Assembly: GCF_000787775.1 (NCBI RefSeq)
Contig: NZ_BBPM01000017.1
Coordinates: forward strand, 81,218-145,217
Reading direction: 5' to 3'
Length of the DNA stretch: 64,000 nucleotides
Source: Streptacidiphilus carbonis
Lineage (GTDB): Bacteria; Actinomycetota; Actinomycetes; Streptomycetales; Streptomycetaceae
The notes below the pieces were generated by a model. It saw only the letters and a program-made list of their open reading frames with translations, had not been told where the DNA came from and ran no database searches. This document shows, in pieces, positions 45,679 through 55,257 of this stretch. A program made the translations under genes and the position numbers. Numbering within the stretch: position 1 is the stretch's first letter; each line of letters starts with the position of its first letter.

Positions 45679-45697
45679 CATTGTTAACGCTCACATG
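45679..45697. promoter_or_regulatory. LacI-type operator upstream of the regulator gene
   Basis: CATTGTTAACGCTCACATG contains the same TGTTAACGCTCACA core as the two araB sites. It is about 100 bp upstream of the LacI start codon, suggesting autoregulation. Confidence 0.85.
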
Positions 45698-45889
45698 ACA
45701 ACGCGTCAACGGGTTGCGCAGGTCACGTTTCGGCTACCTGACAACAGTCTGACAACGCCCCGGCAACGGGCCGGACGCGGCACGGCGCAGCAGCGGGCCG
45801 CGAGGGACCGCAGGGGGCCGCAGCCGGCCGGCAGCGCCCCGTACCCGCGACCCCCGGGCCCGGCAACGCCCCTTGCGCCCAACGACGGT

Positions 45890-45921
45890 GAGCCACCCCG
45901 CCAGGCACGGCGGGGTGGCTC
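45890..45921 (-). terminator. Hairpin terminator of the intracellular GH51 gene
   Basis: Positions 45890-45902 and 45909-45921 are a perfect 13-bp stem with a 6-nt loop, 22 bp past the stop at 45944. No T run follows, as is common in high-GC genomes. Confidence 0.8.
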
Positions 45922-45943
45922 GGCACGGAGGCTGACGGTCGTC

Positions 45944-47455
45944 CTACCCCAGTCGGATCACGTTCCACGACAGCGGCGGCAGTACCGCGCTCAGCGCGCT
46001 CCCGTCCGCCGACAGGGAGGTGCCCTCCACCACGCCGGGCGCCACCCGGTCGGGCGCGTCCAGCGTGTTGCGTGCGTCCGGGTCGGCGTCGGTCAGCACG
46101 GAGTGCTCGACCACCCGGGTCAGCTCCAGGCCCCGGAGGTCGACCGTCAGCGGCAGCGCCTCGGTCTGGCTGCGGTTGACCGCGAAGACGGTGACCGCGC
46201 CGGTCTCGTCGTCGATGGTGGCGGTCGCGTGCAGCAGCGGGACCTCGCCGAACTTGGCGGTGGAGTACGTCGGGCTGTCGACGTTCACCGTCAGCACCCG
46301 GCCGCGCCCGTACGCCGAGGCCTGGGCGAACGGGTAGAAGGTGGTCTGCCGCCAGGCCGGGCCGCCGGGCTCGGTCATGATCGGGGCGATCACGTTCACC
46401 AACTGGGCCAGGCAGGCGACGGTGACCCGGTCGGCGTGGCGCAGCAGCGCGATCAGCAGCGAGCCGAAGACGACCGCGTCGGTGACCGAGTAGACGTCCT
46501 CCAGCAGCCGGGGCGCCTCCTCCCAGTTGAGCGGTTCGGCCGCCTGGGTCTTGGTCAGGTACCAGACGTTCCACTCGTCGAAGGAGATGTTGATCTTCTT
46601 GGACGACTTCAGCCGCGCGCCCACGTGGTCGCAGGTCGCGACGACGTTCTCGATGAAGGACTCCATGTCCACCGCCGAGGCCAGGAAGGAGTCCCGGTCG
46701 CCCCCCAGCTCCTCGTAGTACGCGTGCATGGAGATGTAGTCCACGACGTCGTAGGTGTGCTCCAGCACCGTGGCTTCCCAGGCGGCGAAGGTGGGCATGG
46801 ACTGGCTGGAGCTGCCGCAGGCGACCAGCTCCAGGTCCGGCTCGATCATGCGCATGGCGCGGGCGGTCTGCGCGGCCAGCCGGCCGTACTCGTCCGCGTC
46901 CTTGGCGCCGATCTGCCAGGGACCGTCCATCTCGTTGCCCAGGCACCACAGCCGGACCCCGAAGGGGTCCTTGTCGCCGTGGCCGATCCGCCGGTCGGCG
47001 AGATCGGTGCCGGAGGGGTGGTTGGTGTACTCCTGGAGCTCCAGGGCCTCCTGGACGCCGCGGGTGCCCAGGTTGACCGCGATCATCGGCGAGGTGCCCT
47101 CGACCTTGCGCAGGAAGGACATGAACTCGGAGAGCCCGAAGCGGTTGGTCTCGGTGGAGCGCCAGGCCAGGTCCAGCCGGCGCGGCCGCTCCTCCGCGGG
47201 GCCGACGCTGTCCTCCCACTTGAAGCCGGAGACGAAGTTGCCGCCGGGGTAGCGGATCGCGGTGACCCCGAGCTCGCGCACCAGGTCGAGCACATCGGTG
47301 CGCAGCCCCTCCGCGTCGGCAGCGGGGTGGCCCGGCTCGTAGATGCCGGTGTAGACGCAGCGGCCCAGGTGCTCGACGAAGGAGCCGAACAGGCGGGGGT
47401 CCACGGTGCCGACCGAGAACGCGGGGTCGAGGACGATACGGGCTTTGTCGGACAT
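45944..47455 (-). CDS. Intracellular GH51 alpha-L-arabinofuranosidase
   Basis: A 503-residue enzyme, the usual length for the bacterial GH51 (AbfA) group. The acid/base is Glu175 in WCLGNEMDGPW and the nucleophile Glu294 in NISFDEWNVWY. FGSFVEHLGRCVYTGIYEP and AIRYPGGNFVSGFKWED are family marks, and the C-terminal beta-sandwich is present. No signal peptide, so it cleaves arabinose from imported arabino-oligosaccharides inside the cell. The upstream permease operon ends in a hairpin, so this gene may have its own promoter in the G-rich repeat region 47479-47570. It feeds arabinose to AraA. Confidence 0.95.
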   Translation of the reverse strand: MSDKARIVLDPAFSVGTVDPRLFGSFVEHLGRCVYTGIYEPGHPAADAEGLRTDVLDLVRELGVTAIRYPGGNFVSGFKWEDSVGPAEERPRRLDLAWRSTETNRFGLSEFMSFLRKVEGTSPMIAVNLGTRGVQEALELQEYTNHPSGTDLADRRIGHGDKDPFGVRLWCLGNEMDGPWQIGAKDADEYGRLAAQTARAMRMIEPDLELVACGSSSQSMPTFAAWEATVLEHTYDVVDYISMHAYYEELGGDRDSFLASAVDMESFIENVVATCDHVGARLKSSKKINISFDEWNVWYLTKTQAAEPLNWEEAPRLLEDVYSVTDAVVFGSLLIALLRHADRVTVACLAQLVNVIAPIMTEPGGPAWRQTTFYPFAQASAYGRGRVLTVNVDSPTYSTAKFGEVPLLHATATIDDETGAVTVFAVNRSQTEALPLTVDLRGLELTRVVEHSVLTDADPDARNTLDAPDRVAPGVVEGTSLSADGSALSAVLPPLSWNVIRLG

Positions 47456-47478
47456 GGCTGCTGACTGCCTTTCAGGGA

Positions 47479-47570
47479 CGTGCGGGGAGTGCGGGGGTGC
47501 GGGGAGTGCGGGGGTGCGGAGAGGGCGGGGGTGCGGAGAGGGCGGGATCCGGGGGGATGCGGGGGGGTTT
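47479..47570. repeat. G-rich tandem repeats between permease operon and GH51 gene
   Basis: Units such as GGGAGTGCGGGGGTGC and GAGAGGGCGGGGGTGC are each repeated with small changes across 47479-47570. This lies just upstream of the minus-strand GH51 gene, so it forms part of its leader or promoter. The plus strand is strongly G-rich and could form G-quadruplexes. Confidence 0.8.
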
Positions 47571-47579
47571 CCGGTGCAG

Positions 47580-47618
47580 CGGGTGCGGGGCCCGACCGTT
47601 GTCTGGGCCCCGCACCCG
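47580..47618 (-). terminator. Hairpin directly after the MalG-like permease gene
   Basis: Positions 47580-47593 and 47605-47618 are a perfect 14-bp stem with an 11-nt loop, only 3 bp past the permease stop (47622). It probably attenuates read-through into the GH51 gene. Confidence 0.8.
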
Positions 47619-47621
47619 GTC

Positions 47622-48548
47622 CTACTGCCCGGCGAGGCCCGTGTGGGCCACGCCCCGCACGATCTGGCGCTGGAAGAGGACGAATATGACGAGCAGCGGC
47701 AGGCCGGCGATGATGGCGGCCGCCATCACCTGCGCGTACATCACGCCGTAGCTGCTCTGCACGGTGACCAGGCCGACCGGCAGGGTCATCGACTTGGGGT
47801 CGTTGAGGACCAGGAACGGCCAGAGGAAGTTGTTCCAGCTGCCGATGAAAGTGAAGATGCCGACCGCGGACAGCACCGGGCGCGACAGCGGCATGATGAT
47901 CGTCCAGAACACCCGCCAGCGGCCCGCGCCGTCCACGAAGGCGGCCTCCTCCAGCTCGCGCGGCAGCCCCTGGAAGAACTTGACCATGATGAACACCATC
48001 GCCGGGGCCACCAGCTGGGGCAGGATCACTCCCCAGTAGGTGTCCACCAGGTGCATCGAGACCATCTCCTCGAACAACGGGATGAGCAGCACCTGCGGCG
48101 GCACCATCACCCCGGCCATGACCAGCCCGTAGAGGACCTTCTTGCCCTTGAACTCGGTGCGGGCGAAGCCGTAGGCGGCGGTCGCGGTCAGGGCCAGCGT
48201 CAGCAGGGTGACCATCACCGACACGAACAGCGAGTTGAGCATCCACTGCCCGATGTCGCCGGCCTCCCAGACCTTGCGGTAGGCGGCGAAGGTGACCACG
48301 CTGCCGAGCCAGTGCAGCGGGGTGGTCGCGGTCTCCGCCTCGGGCTTGGCCGAGGTGGCCAGCGCCCACAGCAGCGGGACCACCCACAGCACGGCCAGCG
48401 CCAGGGCGACAACCAGCAGCGCGACCCGGCCCGGGGTCCAGCGGGCGCGGCGGCCGCCCTCGTCCTCGTCGGCCCCCTTCAGGGCCGCGCCGATGCGGCG
48501 GGCCAGGCCTCCGGCCCGGTCGGTGGCGCGGTAGTCGGTTGCGGCCAT
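47622..48548 (-). CDS. Carbohydrate ABC transporter permease (MalG/AraQ-like)
   Basis: A 308-residue CUT1 permease with six membrane helices. The EAA loop is ELEEAAFVDGAGRWRVFWTIIMPLSRP. The 40-residue N-terminal extension is charged and cytoplasmic. It forms the importer with the preceding MalF-like permease and the binding protein. By context the substrate is an arabino-oligosaccharide or arabinose. There is no ATPase in the operon; streptomycetes usually use the shared MsiK ATPase for this class. Confidence 0.93.
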   Translation of the reverse strand: MAATDYRATDRAGGLARRIGAALKGADEDEGGRRARWTPGRVALLVVALALAVLWVVPLLWALATSAKPEAETATTPLHWLGSVVTFAAYRKVWEAGDIGQWMLNSLFVSVMVTLLTLALTATAAYGFARTEFKGKKVLYGLVMAGVMVPPQVLLIPLFEEMVSMHLVDTYWGVILPQLVAPAMVFIMVKFFQGLPRELEEAAFVDGAGRWRVFWTIIMPLSRPVLSAVGIFTFIGSWNNFLWPFLVLNDPKSMTLPVGLVTVQSSYGVMYAQVMAAAIIAGLPLLVIFVLFQRQIVRGVAHTGLAGQ

Positions 48549-48551
48549 GGA

Positions 48552-49502
48552 TCAGCCCTCCTCACGGTTGCGGCCGAGGCGCAGCTGCACCAGGGAGACG
48601 ACGACGATCAGCACGAACAGGATGTAGGAGACGGCCGAGGCGTAGCCGGTGCGGTAGCCCGTGAAGCCGACGTCGTACATGTACTCCAGCACCGGGCGGG
48701 TGGAGTTGTCCGGACCGCCGCCGGTCATCATGTAGATCTGGTCGAAGATCTTCAGCGAGGCGATCAGCTGCAGCACCACGACCAGGCCGGTGGTGCGCTT
48801 GAGCATCGGGATGGTGATCTTCCACAGCCGCTTCCAGGGGCCGGCGCCGTCCAGCTCCGCGGCCTCGTACAGCTGGGCCGGGATGCCCTGCAGCGCGGCC
48901 AGGTAGAGCAGGAAGTTGAAGCCGACGGTCCACCAGACCGTGGTCAGCACCACCGACGCCATGGCGTACTGGGAGTCGGTGAGCCAGCCGATGGTGGACT
49001 TGAAGGTCCCGTCGATCAGCCCGAACCCGGGCTCGAAGATCCAGGTCCAGATCACCGCCACGACGGCGGAGGGCAGCACGAAGGGCGCGAAGTAGCTGAG
49101 CCGCCACAACCACCGGACGAAGCGCAGCTGGTGCGCGATCAGGGCCATCGCCAGCCCGAGCACCACCAGCGGCGGGGTGCTCATCAGGGTGAACTCCACG
49201 GTGTGCCACAGCGACTGCCACACCAGGGGGTCCTTGAAGGCCTCGGTGTAGTTGTCCAGGCCGATGAACTTGGAGTTGATGCCGGCCAGGTTGTAGTCGC
49301 TGAAGCTGATCCGGACCCCGTAGAGCAGCGGCCACACCAGGAAGAGGGCGTAGACCAGCAGGAACGGCGCGGTGAAGACCAGCCCGTGCTCGGTCCAGCC
49401 GCGCCGCACCCGGCCGGACGTACGGGACCGGCCGGCGGAGTCGGCCCCGGAGCCGGGGTCGGGCGCGGAGCCGGCGTCGGTACCGGTGAGGGTTGCGCTC
49501 AT
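48552..49502 (-). CDS. Carbohydrate ABC transporter permease (MalF/AraP-like)
   Basis: A 316-residue CUT1 permease with six helices. The N-terminal LVFTAPFLLVYALFLVWPLLYGVRISFSDYNL and the EAA loop LYEAAELDGAGPWKRLWKITIPMLKR are characteristic. Its start overlaps the binding-protein stop (ATGA, 49502-49499), and the next permease follows after 3 bp. Confidence 0.94.
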   Translation of the reverse strand: MSATLTGTDAGSAPDPGSGADSAGRSRTSGRVRRGWTEHGLVFTAPFLLVYALFLVWPLLYGVRISFSDYNLAGINSKFIGLDNYTEAFKDPLVWQSLWHTVEFTLMSTPPLVVLGLAMALIAHQLRFVRWLWRLSYFAPFVLPSAVVAVIWTWIFEPGFGLIDGTFKSTIGWLTDSQYAMASVVLTTVWWTVGFNFLLYLAALQGIPAQLYEAAELDGAGPWKRLWKITIPMLKRTTGLVVVLQLIASLKIFDQIYMMTGGGPDNSTRPVLEYMYDVGFTGYRTGYASAVSYILFVLIVVVSLVQLRLGRNREEG

Positions 49503-50938
49503 GCTGCCGCACCTCCAAAGGGGTTCGGGGTGGCGATCAGTTTCCGGAGGGCGGACTTGGCCTGGTCCAGGCCCTGCTGCGGGGACGAGCTGCCGGTCAG
49601 CACCTGGGAGAAGGCGGCGCCGAGGTCGATCCACATGGCGGAGGCGGAGCCCGCGAACCAGGCCACCGGATCCAGCGCCACATCATTGGCGACCGAGGCG
49701 TACTCGGACTGCGGTTCGAGCTTGTGGTAGGCGTCGCTGTCCCGGACCGGGGAGTACGCGGGGACGTGCCCGCCCTCGGCCCACATCAGGCTGTTCTTCA
49801 GCATCCAGGCGGCGAACTGGTGGGCGGCCCGGTTGGGGGCTCCGCCGCGGCCGGACTCGTGCGGCAGCACGAAGGAGTGGCAGTCGGCCTGGGCGTTGGC
49901 CACCGGCCCGAACAGCGCCGGGATGCGAGCCATGCCGAACGGCAGCGAGGTGTTGGACTTGAAGGTGGAGACGTCCCACTCGCCGTCCAGGAAGAACCCG
50001 GACTTGCCGCTGTTGAACAGCGCGATGGCGCCGCCGACGTCGGTCTTCTGCACGGCCAGGCCCTCGTGGGTGAGCTGCTGCATGAAGGTCAGCACCTTCA
50101 GCGCCTTGGCGTCGTCGATGGTGAGCCGCTTGGCGTCGGCCGACAGGACGGTGCCGCCGGCCTGGGCGTAGAAGGTGGAGAACAGCCGCCAGGGGTTGAT
50201 GCAGCCGGGGCCCAGGGTCTCGAAGGTGATCGGCTGCTGCCCGGTGGTCCTCTTCACGGTGCGCAGCACGTCCAGGAACTGGTCGGTGCCGGTGATGGTG
50301 CGGATCTTGCCGTCGGTGCCGAGCAGTCCGGCCTTCTTGGCGATGTCCGTGTTGTAGTACATGACGAAGGGGTGGGTGTCGAGCGGCACCGCGAACTGCT
50401 TGCCGTCGACCGTGCCGCGCTTCCAGATGCTGTCCGGGAAGTCGGACGAGTGGATCCCGAACTCGCCGAGCAGGTCCAGGTCCCAGGGGTCCAGCAACCG
50501 CCCCGGGGCGAACCCGGGCAGCCGGGCCAGGTGCAGCACGGCGATCTCGGGGGCGCGGCCGCCCGCTCCGGCCATGGCCAGCTTGGTGTAGTACGGGGCG
50601 CCCCAGGCCAGGGTGTTGGCCTCCAGGTCGATCTGCGGGTGGGCCTTGCTGAAGGCCGCCTCCATGGCCTGCATGTTGACGCCGTCGCCGCCGCCGAAGA
50701 GGTTCCAGTAGCGGAGCCGGGTCTTCCCGGAGGCGAGCGCGTCGGCCGAGCAGCCGCTGGTGGCGGCGGCCACGCCGAGCAGGCCGAGGGCCATGGCCCC
50801 GCCGAGGAAGCCCCGGCGGGAGGGCGGGCACGCCCGCTGGGCGGTCGGGGCTTCGGACGGGTCGGCGGACCGGGCGTCGAACTGGGCGGCAGTCAGGGCG
50901 GCGGGCGGGGTGGAAGTCCGATGGAGAGGTGGCGCCAT
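49499..50938 (-). CDS. Extracellular solute-binding lipoprotein (CUT1, MalE-like)
   Basis: A 479-residue sugar-binding protein. The 60-residue leader has twin Arg (SRRGFLGG) before the hydrophobic core, and a lipobox near AATSGC, so it looks like a Tat lipoprotein. The mature domain carries LRYWNLFGGGDGVNMQAMEAAF, AVPLDTHPFVMYYNTDIAKKAGL and a typical type 1 solute-binding end. It is the first gene of the CUT1 operon. The 80 bp upstream contain the palindrome GTCGATAGATCGAC but no copy of the arabinose operator. Confidence 0.92.
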   Translation of the reverse strand: MAPPLHRTSTPPAALTAAQFDARSADPSEAPTAQRACPPSRRGFLGGAMALGLLGVAAATSGCSADALASGKTRLRYWNLFGGGDGVNMQAMEAAFSKAHPQIDLEANTLAWGAPYYTKLAMAGAGGRAPEIAVLHLARLPGFAPGRLLDPWDLDLLGEFGIHSSDFPDSIWKRGTVDGKQFAVPLDTHPFVMYYNTDIAKKAGLLGTDGKIRTITGTDQFLDVLRTVKRTTGQQPITFETLGPGCINPWRLFSTFYAQAGGTVLSADAKRLTIDDAKALKVLTFMQQLTHEGLAVQKTDVGGAIALFNSGKSGFFLDGEWDVSTFKSNTSLPFGMARIPALFGPVANAQADCHSFVLPHESGRGGAPNRAAHQFAAWMLKNSLMWAEGGHVPAYSPVRDSDAYHKLEPQSEYASVANDVALDPVAWFAGSASAMWIDLGAAFSQVLTGSSSPQQGLDQAKSALRKLIATPNPFGGAAA

Positions 50939-50957
50939 TGCTTCCTCAGCTGATCAG

Positions 50958-50971
50958 GTCGATAGATCGAC
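50958..50971. promoter_or_regulatory. Palindrome upstream of the CUT1 importer operon
   Basis: GTCGATAGATCGAC is symmetrical but for its two central bases. It lies 20 bp before the binding-protein start, overlapping the leader. Candidate operator of an unknown regulator, different from the LacI-type sites nearby. Confidence 0.5.
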
Positions 50972-51019
50972 AAATGAGCAGGTGGACATATGGGCAGCTG
51001 GTCGAGGGTATGGCAAGGC

Positions 51020-51060
51020 CCCGGTGGGTGCGCACCCGGGCGGGGTGCGCACCCACCGGT
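51020..51060 (-). terminator. Hairpin terminator of the araB-araD-araA operon
   Basis: Positions 51021-51037 and 51043-51059 are a perfect 17-bp stem with a 5-nt loop, 53 bp beyond the araA stop. It separates araBDA from the CUT1 importer genes. Confidence 0.85.
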
Positions 51061-51112
51061 CAGTACCGGTGAAGCGGTGGGACCTGACGGAATCCCTCAG
51101 CGGCGCACGGGC

Positions 51113-52621
51113 TCAGAAGCCCTGGGCCAGGCGGTAGTAGGCCTGGTTCCAGCGCAGCTCCTGGGTGAGGCGGCGGGTGGTGGTGTCCGCGTCGACCAGG
51201 GCGAGTTCGGTTCCGGTCATCTCCGCCAGGTCGGCGAGCTCCTCGGCGCCCAGGGCGCTGGAGTACACCGTGTGGTGCGGGCCCCCGGCGGTCAGCCAGG
51301 ACTCGGTGGAGGTCTTCAGGTCGGGGCGCGGACGCCAGACCGCGCGGGCCACCGGGAGCTTGGGCAGCGGCTCCGGCGGGGCGACCGTGTCGATCTCGTT
51401 GGCGACCAGCCGGAACCGGTCGCCGAGGTCGGCCAGGCCGATGACCACGGCCGGGCCCGGCGCCGCGTCGAACACCATCCGGACCGGGTCCTCCCGGCCG
51501 CCGATGCCCAGCGGGTGGATCTCCACACTGGGGGTGTCCACCGCGATGCTGGGGCAGACCTCCAGCATGTGGGCGCCCAGGATCAGCTCCTGCCCGGGGG
51601 TCAGGTCGTAGGTGTAGTCCTCCATGAAGGAGGTGCCGCCGGGCAGCCCGACCGCCATCGCCTTGAGCGTGCGCAGCAGCGCGGAGGTCTTCCAGTCGCC
51701 CTCGCCGCCGAAGCCGTAGCCGTCCGCCATCAGCCGCTGCACGGCCAGGCCGGGGAGCTGGCGCAGCCCGCCGAGGTCCTCGAAGTTGGTGGTGAAGGCG
51801 CCGAAGCCGCCCTCGCCGAGGAAGCTGCGCAGACCCAGCTCGATCCGGGCGGCGTAGCGCAGCGACTCGTGCCGCTCGCCGCCCTGGCGCAGCTCGGGGG
51901 CGACCCGGTAGAGGTCCTCGTACTCCTTGACCAGCTCGGCCACGCTCGCGTCGGACGCCGCGTCCACCGCCTCGACCAGGTCGTTGACGCCGTAGGTGTT
52001 GACCGAGACACCGAAGCGCAACTGGGCCTCGACCTTGTCGCCCTCGGTGACCGCGACATCGCGCATGTTGTCGCCGAAGCGGGCCAGCTTCAGGCTGCGC
52101 AGCTCGGCGCGGCCGACCGCGGAGCGGACCCAGCCGGCCACCCTGGCGACCGTGGCCGGGTCGCTGACATGGCCGGCCACGGTCTTGCGGGCGACCCCGA
52201 GCCGGGACTGGATGTAGCCGAACTCGCGGTCGCCGTGGGCGGCCTGGTTCAGGTTCATGAAGTCCATGTCGATGGTCGACCACGGCAGCCGGACGTTGGA
52301 CTGGGTGTGCAGGTGCAGCAGCGGCTTGCGCAGCGCGTCCAGCCCGGCGATCCACATCTTGGCCGGGGAGAAGGTGTGCATCCAGGCGATCACGCCGATG
52401 CAGGAGTCGTCGGCGTTGGCCTCCAGCATCACCCGGTGGATCGCCGAGGCGTCGGTCAGCACCGGCTTGACCACCAGCTGCACGGGCAGCCCGGCGGCCA
52501 GGGTCGCGGCTATCTGCCCGGACTGGTCCGCGACCTGACGCAGCGTCTCCGCTCCGTACAGGCCCTGGCTGCCGGTGAGGTACCAGACCTGGCGGGTGGG
52601 GAACGGGGTGGCGGCGGTCAT
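51113..52621 (-). CDS. araA: L-arabinose isomerase
   Basis: A 502-residue isomerase, converting L-arabinose to L-ribulose with Mn. It starts [23 protein letters not shown] at ATG 52621, whose ATGA overlaps the araD stop. Metal and catalytic residues lie in [15 protein letters not shown] and [13 protein letters not shown] (two Glu), then [10 protein letters not shown] and [10 protein letters not shown] (two His). Length and motifs are complete. Last gene of araB-araD-araA. Confidence 0.97.
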   Translation of the reverse strand: MTAATPFPTRQVWYLTGSQGLYGAETLRQVADQSGQIAATLAAGLPVQLVVKPVLTDASAIHRVMLEANADDSCIGVIAWMHTFSPAKMWIAGLDALRKPLLHLHTQSNVRLPWSTIDMDFMNLNQAAHGDREFGYIQSRLGVARKTVAGHVSDPATVARVAGWVRSAVGRAELRSLKLARFGDNMRDVAVTEGDKVEAQLRFGVSVNTYGVNDLVEAVDAASDASVAELVKEYEDLYRVAPELRQGGERHESLRYAARIELGLRSFLGEGGFGAFTTNFEDLGGLRQLPGLAVQRLMADGYGFGGEGDWKTSALLRTLKAMAVGLPGGTSFMEDYTYDLTPGQELILGAHMLEVCPSIAVDTPSVEIHPLGIGGREDPVRMVFDAAPGPAVVIGLADLGDRFRLVANEIDTVAPPEPLPKLPVARAVWRPRPDLKTSTESWLTAGGPHHTVYSSALGAEELADLAEMTGTELALVDADTTTRRLTQELRWNQAYYRLAQGF

Positions 52622-53355
52622 GCGGGGTCTCCTTCGGAGCCGACGGTGGCGGGGGCCGCGGAAGCGGCGGAGGGTGCGGTCTCCGGCTGGGAGGCGGCCG
52701 GGGCCTGGCCGTACACGTTCTGGTAGCGGTCGTAGAGCCGGTCGATGTCCTGCTGCGGCAGTCGGCTCACCGGCCCGAGCTGCCGGGCCAGGTGGACGGT
52801 GCGGGCCACGTCCTCGCACATCACCGCGGCCTTCACGGCGGCCTTGGCGTTCTTGCCGATGGTGAAGACCCCGTGCTGGCGCATCAGCACCGCGGGCGAG
52901 CGGTGCCCGTCCAGGGTGGCGACGATGCCCTGGCCGATCGAGTCGTCGCCGATCAGGGCGAACGGGCCGACCGGGATGTCGCCGCCGAACTCGTCGCCCA
53001 TCGCGGTGATCGCGCAGGGGATCGGCTCCCCCACCGCCGACCAGGCGGTGGCGTACGGGGAGTGCGTGTGCACCACGCCGCCGACGTCCGGGCGGTTGCG
53101 GTAGACGTAGGCGTGGGCGGCGGTGTCGCTGGAGGGCGACAGCTCGCCCTCCAGCACCTTGCCGTCCAGATCGCAGACGATCATCTGCTCGGGCGTCAGC
53201 TCGTCGTAGGACAGCCCGCTCGGCTTGATCACCATCAGCTCGGTGCCGGGCAGCCGGCCGCTGACATTGCCGCTGGTCCAGGCGACCAGGCCCCAGCGCA
53301 GCAGCTCCGCATGCAGGGCGCAGACCTCGGCCTTCAGCTGTTCGAGCGGGGTCAT
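52618..53355 (-). CDS. araD: L-ribulose-5-phosphate 4-epimerase
   Basis: A 245-residue class II aldolase-fold epimerase. Zn ligands are D77 (SPSSDTAAH), H96 and H98 (VVHTHSPYA) and H161 (LMRQHGVF); SGNVSGR holds the phosphate. The last 30 residues are an Ala/Pro/Ser-rich tail not needed for the fold. It turns L-ribulose 5-phosphate into D-xylulose 5-phosphate for the pentose phosphate pathway. It overlaps both neighbours by ATGA, so all three ara genes are translationally coupled. Confidence 0.96.
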   Translation of the reverse strand: MTPLEQLKAEVCALHAELLRWGLVAWTSGNVSGRLPGTELMVIKPSGLSYDELTPEQMIVCDLDGKVLEGELSPSSDTAAHAYVYRNRPDVGGVVHTHSPYATAWSAVGEPIPCAITAMGDEFGGDIPVGPFALIGDDSIGQGIVATLDGHRSPAVLMRQHGVFTIGKNAKAAVKAAVMCEDVARTVHLARQLGPVSRLPQQDIDRLYDRYQNVYGQAPAASQPETAPSAASAAPATVGSEGDPA

Positions 53356-55133
53356 CGGGCTTCCTCCAGCAGGAGATCGGAACCGGCGGTGCCGGCGGCG
53401 TCCGCGGCGGCGCTGTCGGATCCGGCGTCGGTGTCGGCAGCGGCACCGGCGGTGCGGGCCGCGTCGCGCAGTGCGCGGAGCCGGTGCAGCGCGTCGCTGC
53501 CGCCCCGGCCGAAGTGGTCGTGCAGTTCGCGGTACTCGGCGAAGAGCCGGTCGTAGGCGTCGGCCCGCTGCGGGTCCGGGGTGTGCACGGCGAGGTTGAT
53601 CCGGCCCATCGCCGCCGAGGCGGTGCGGATGTCCGGGTACGCCCCGGCCGCAACCGCGGCGTGGATCGCCGAGCCCAGCGCCGGGCCCTGCTCGGAGCCG
53701 ATCACATTGACCGGGCGGCGCAGCACATCGCTGTAGATCTGCATCAGGAAGTGGTTCTTGGGCAGCCCGCCGGCCACGGTGAACTCGGTCACCGGGACCC
53801 CGGCCTGCTCGAAGGCCTCGACGATGACCCTGGTCCCGAAGGCGGTGGCCTCCAGCAGGGCGCGGTAGATCTCCTCAGGCCTGGTGTCCAGGGTGAGGCC
53901 GAGCAGCAGGCCGGAGAGGTGGTGGTCGACCAGCACCGAGCGGTTGCCGCTGTGCCAGTCCAGCGCCACCAGTCCGTGCGCGCCGACCGGTTGGGCCGCG
54001 GCCTTCTCGGTCAGCAGCTCGTGCACGCTCAAGCCCCGCTCGCGGGCCTCGACGGCGTAGGACTCGGGCGCCGCGGTGCGGACGGCCCAGGCGAAGATGT
54101 CGCCCACCCCGCTCTGCCCGGCCTCGTACCCCCACAGTCCGGGGACGACGCCGTCGCGCACCACCCCGCACATACCGGGGACCTCGGCCAGGACGTCGGA
54201 GTTGAGGATGTGGCAGGTGCTGGTGCCCATGATGGCGAGCATGTGCCCGGGGTCGAGAGCCCGGGCGGCGGCGTTGGTTACGTGGGCGTCGACATTGCCC
54301 ACGCTGACCGGGGTCCCCTCATTGAGCCCAGTCAGCGCCGCCGCCCGGGCGGTCAGCGAACCCGCCGCGTCGCCGAGCGACGCCAGCGGGTGGTCCAGTT
54401 TGGCCGTGAAGCCGGTGAAGCCGGGGTTCAGCCGGCCCAGGTAGTCCGCGCCGGGACGGGCGCCGTCCTCGGCGGGGAGCAGGTCGGGCTGGTGGATGCC
54501 CTTGTAGCCGGCGGTGCAGAGGTTGCGGTTCTCCTGACCGGTGAGCTCCCAGACGATCCAGTCGGCCGCCTCGATCCAGCGGTCCGCGGCCGCGTACAGC
54601 TCCGGGTCCTCCTCCAGCAGTTGCAGCCCCTTGGCGTACTCCCACTCGCTGGAGATCTTGCCGCCGTAACGGGGCAGCCAGGACTCGCCCAGTTCGGCGG
54701 CGAGCGCGTTGATCCGGTCGGCCTGCGGCTGCGCGGCGTGGTGGCGCCACAGCTTGGGGTACGCGTGCGGGCGCCCGGCCAGGCCGGGCAGTTCGCAGAG
54801 CGGGGTGCCGTCCGCGGTGGTCGGCAGCACGGTGCAGGCGGTGAAGTCGGTACCGATGCCGATGACCTGGTCCGCGGTGACCCCGGCCAGCTCCAGCGCC
54901 TTGGGGACGGCGTTGCGCAGCACGTCCCGCCAGTCGTCCGGGAGTTGCAGCGCCCAGTCCGGCGGCAGGGTGGTGCTGCCGTCCGGCAGCACGGTGTCGA
55001 TCACGCCGTACCGGTACTCGTGGACCGCGTCGGCCAGCTGGGTGCCGTCCTCGACGGAGACGACGACGGCCCGGCCGGAGAGGGTGCCGAAGTCGATGCC
55101 CACCGTGACGGGGGTATTGATGTTAACGCTCAC
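53352..55133 (-). CDS. araB: L-ribulokinase
   Basis: A 593-residue FGGY-family sugar kinase phosphorylating L-ribulose. N-terminal [47 protein letters not shown] and [23 protein letters not shown] are the family blocks. The C-terminal 35 residues form an Ala/Gly/Asp-rich tail. GTG 55133 is the start, with GGAGA 7 nt upstream. A LacI-type palindrome (55119-55138) covers the start codon. First gene of araB-araD-araA; it overlaps araD (ATGA). Confidence 0.96.
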   Translation of the reverse strand: MSVNINTPVTVGIDFGTLSGRAVVVSVEDGTQLADAVHEYRYGVIDTVLPDGSTTLPPDWALQLPDDWRDVLRNAVPKALELAGVTADQVIGIGTDFTACTVLPTTADGTPLCELPGLAGRPHAYPKLWRHHAAQPQADRINALAAELGESWLPRYGGKISSEWEYAKGLQLLEEDPELYAAADRWIEAADWIVWELTGQENRNLCTAGYKGIHQPDLLPAEDGARPGADYLGRLNPGFTGFTAKLDHPLASLGDAAGSLTARAAALTGLNEGTPVSVGNVDAHVTNAAARALDPGHMLAIMGTSTCHILNSDVLAEVPGMCGVVRDGVVPGLWGYEAGQSGVGDIFAWAVRTAAPESYAVEARERGLSVHELLTEKAAAQPVGAHGLVALDWHSGNRSVLVDHHLSGLLLGLTLDTRPEEIYRALLEATAFGTRVIVEAFEQAGVPVTEFTVAGGLPKNHFLMQIYSDVLRRPVNVIGSEQGPALGSAIHAAVAAGAYPDIRTASAAMGRINLAVHTPDPQRADAYDRLFAEYRELHDHFGRGGSDALHRLRALRDAARTAGAAADTDAGSDSAAADAAGTAGSDLLLEEAR

Positions 55134-55138
55134 AATTG
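55119..55138. promoter_or_regulatory. LacI-type operator overlapping the araB start codon
   Basis: GATGTTAACGCTCACAATTG, with core TGTTAACGCTCACA, covers positions +15 to -5 of araB, including its GTG start. Binding of the LacI protein here would block elongation or initiation, and the first codons (S-V-N-I) are dictated by the operator. Confidence 0.85.
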
Positions 55139-55257
55139 GCTCTCCGAGGAAGCGGCAATCCCAGCGGGACAGGTGACAGGCGGCATACGGGTACCGTCGC
55201 GGCGGTGATCCGGCCGGATCCGAGGGTCCGTCGGCCCCTCCGTACCGGCGGCGTGGT

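Larger units (their letters stand above)
45581..45943. other. Intergenic region between abfA-like gene and LacI gene, with operator and terminator
   Basis: About 360 bp. It holds a LacI-type operator (45679-45697) and the hairpin terminator of the GH51 gene (45890-45921). The rest is GC-rich and shows no gene. Confidence 0.7.

Noticed and set aside
47479..47570. CRISPR array
   Set aside because: Repeats are short, contiguous and degenerate with no regular spacers.
47406..49730. A plus-strand 774-residue frame opposite the CUT1 permeases
   Set aside because: Antisense shadow rich in Gln, His and Gly; the permease genes are unambiguous.
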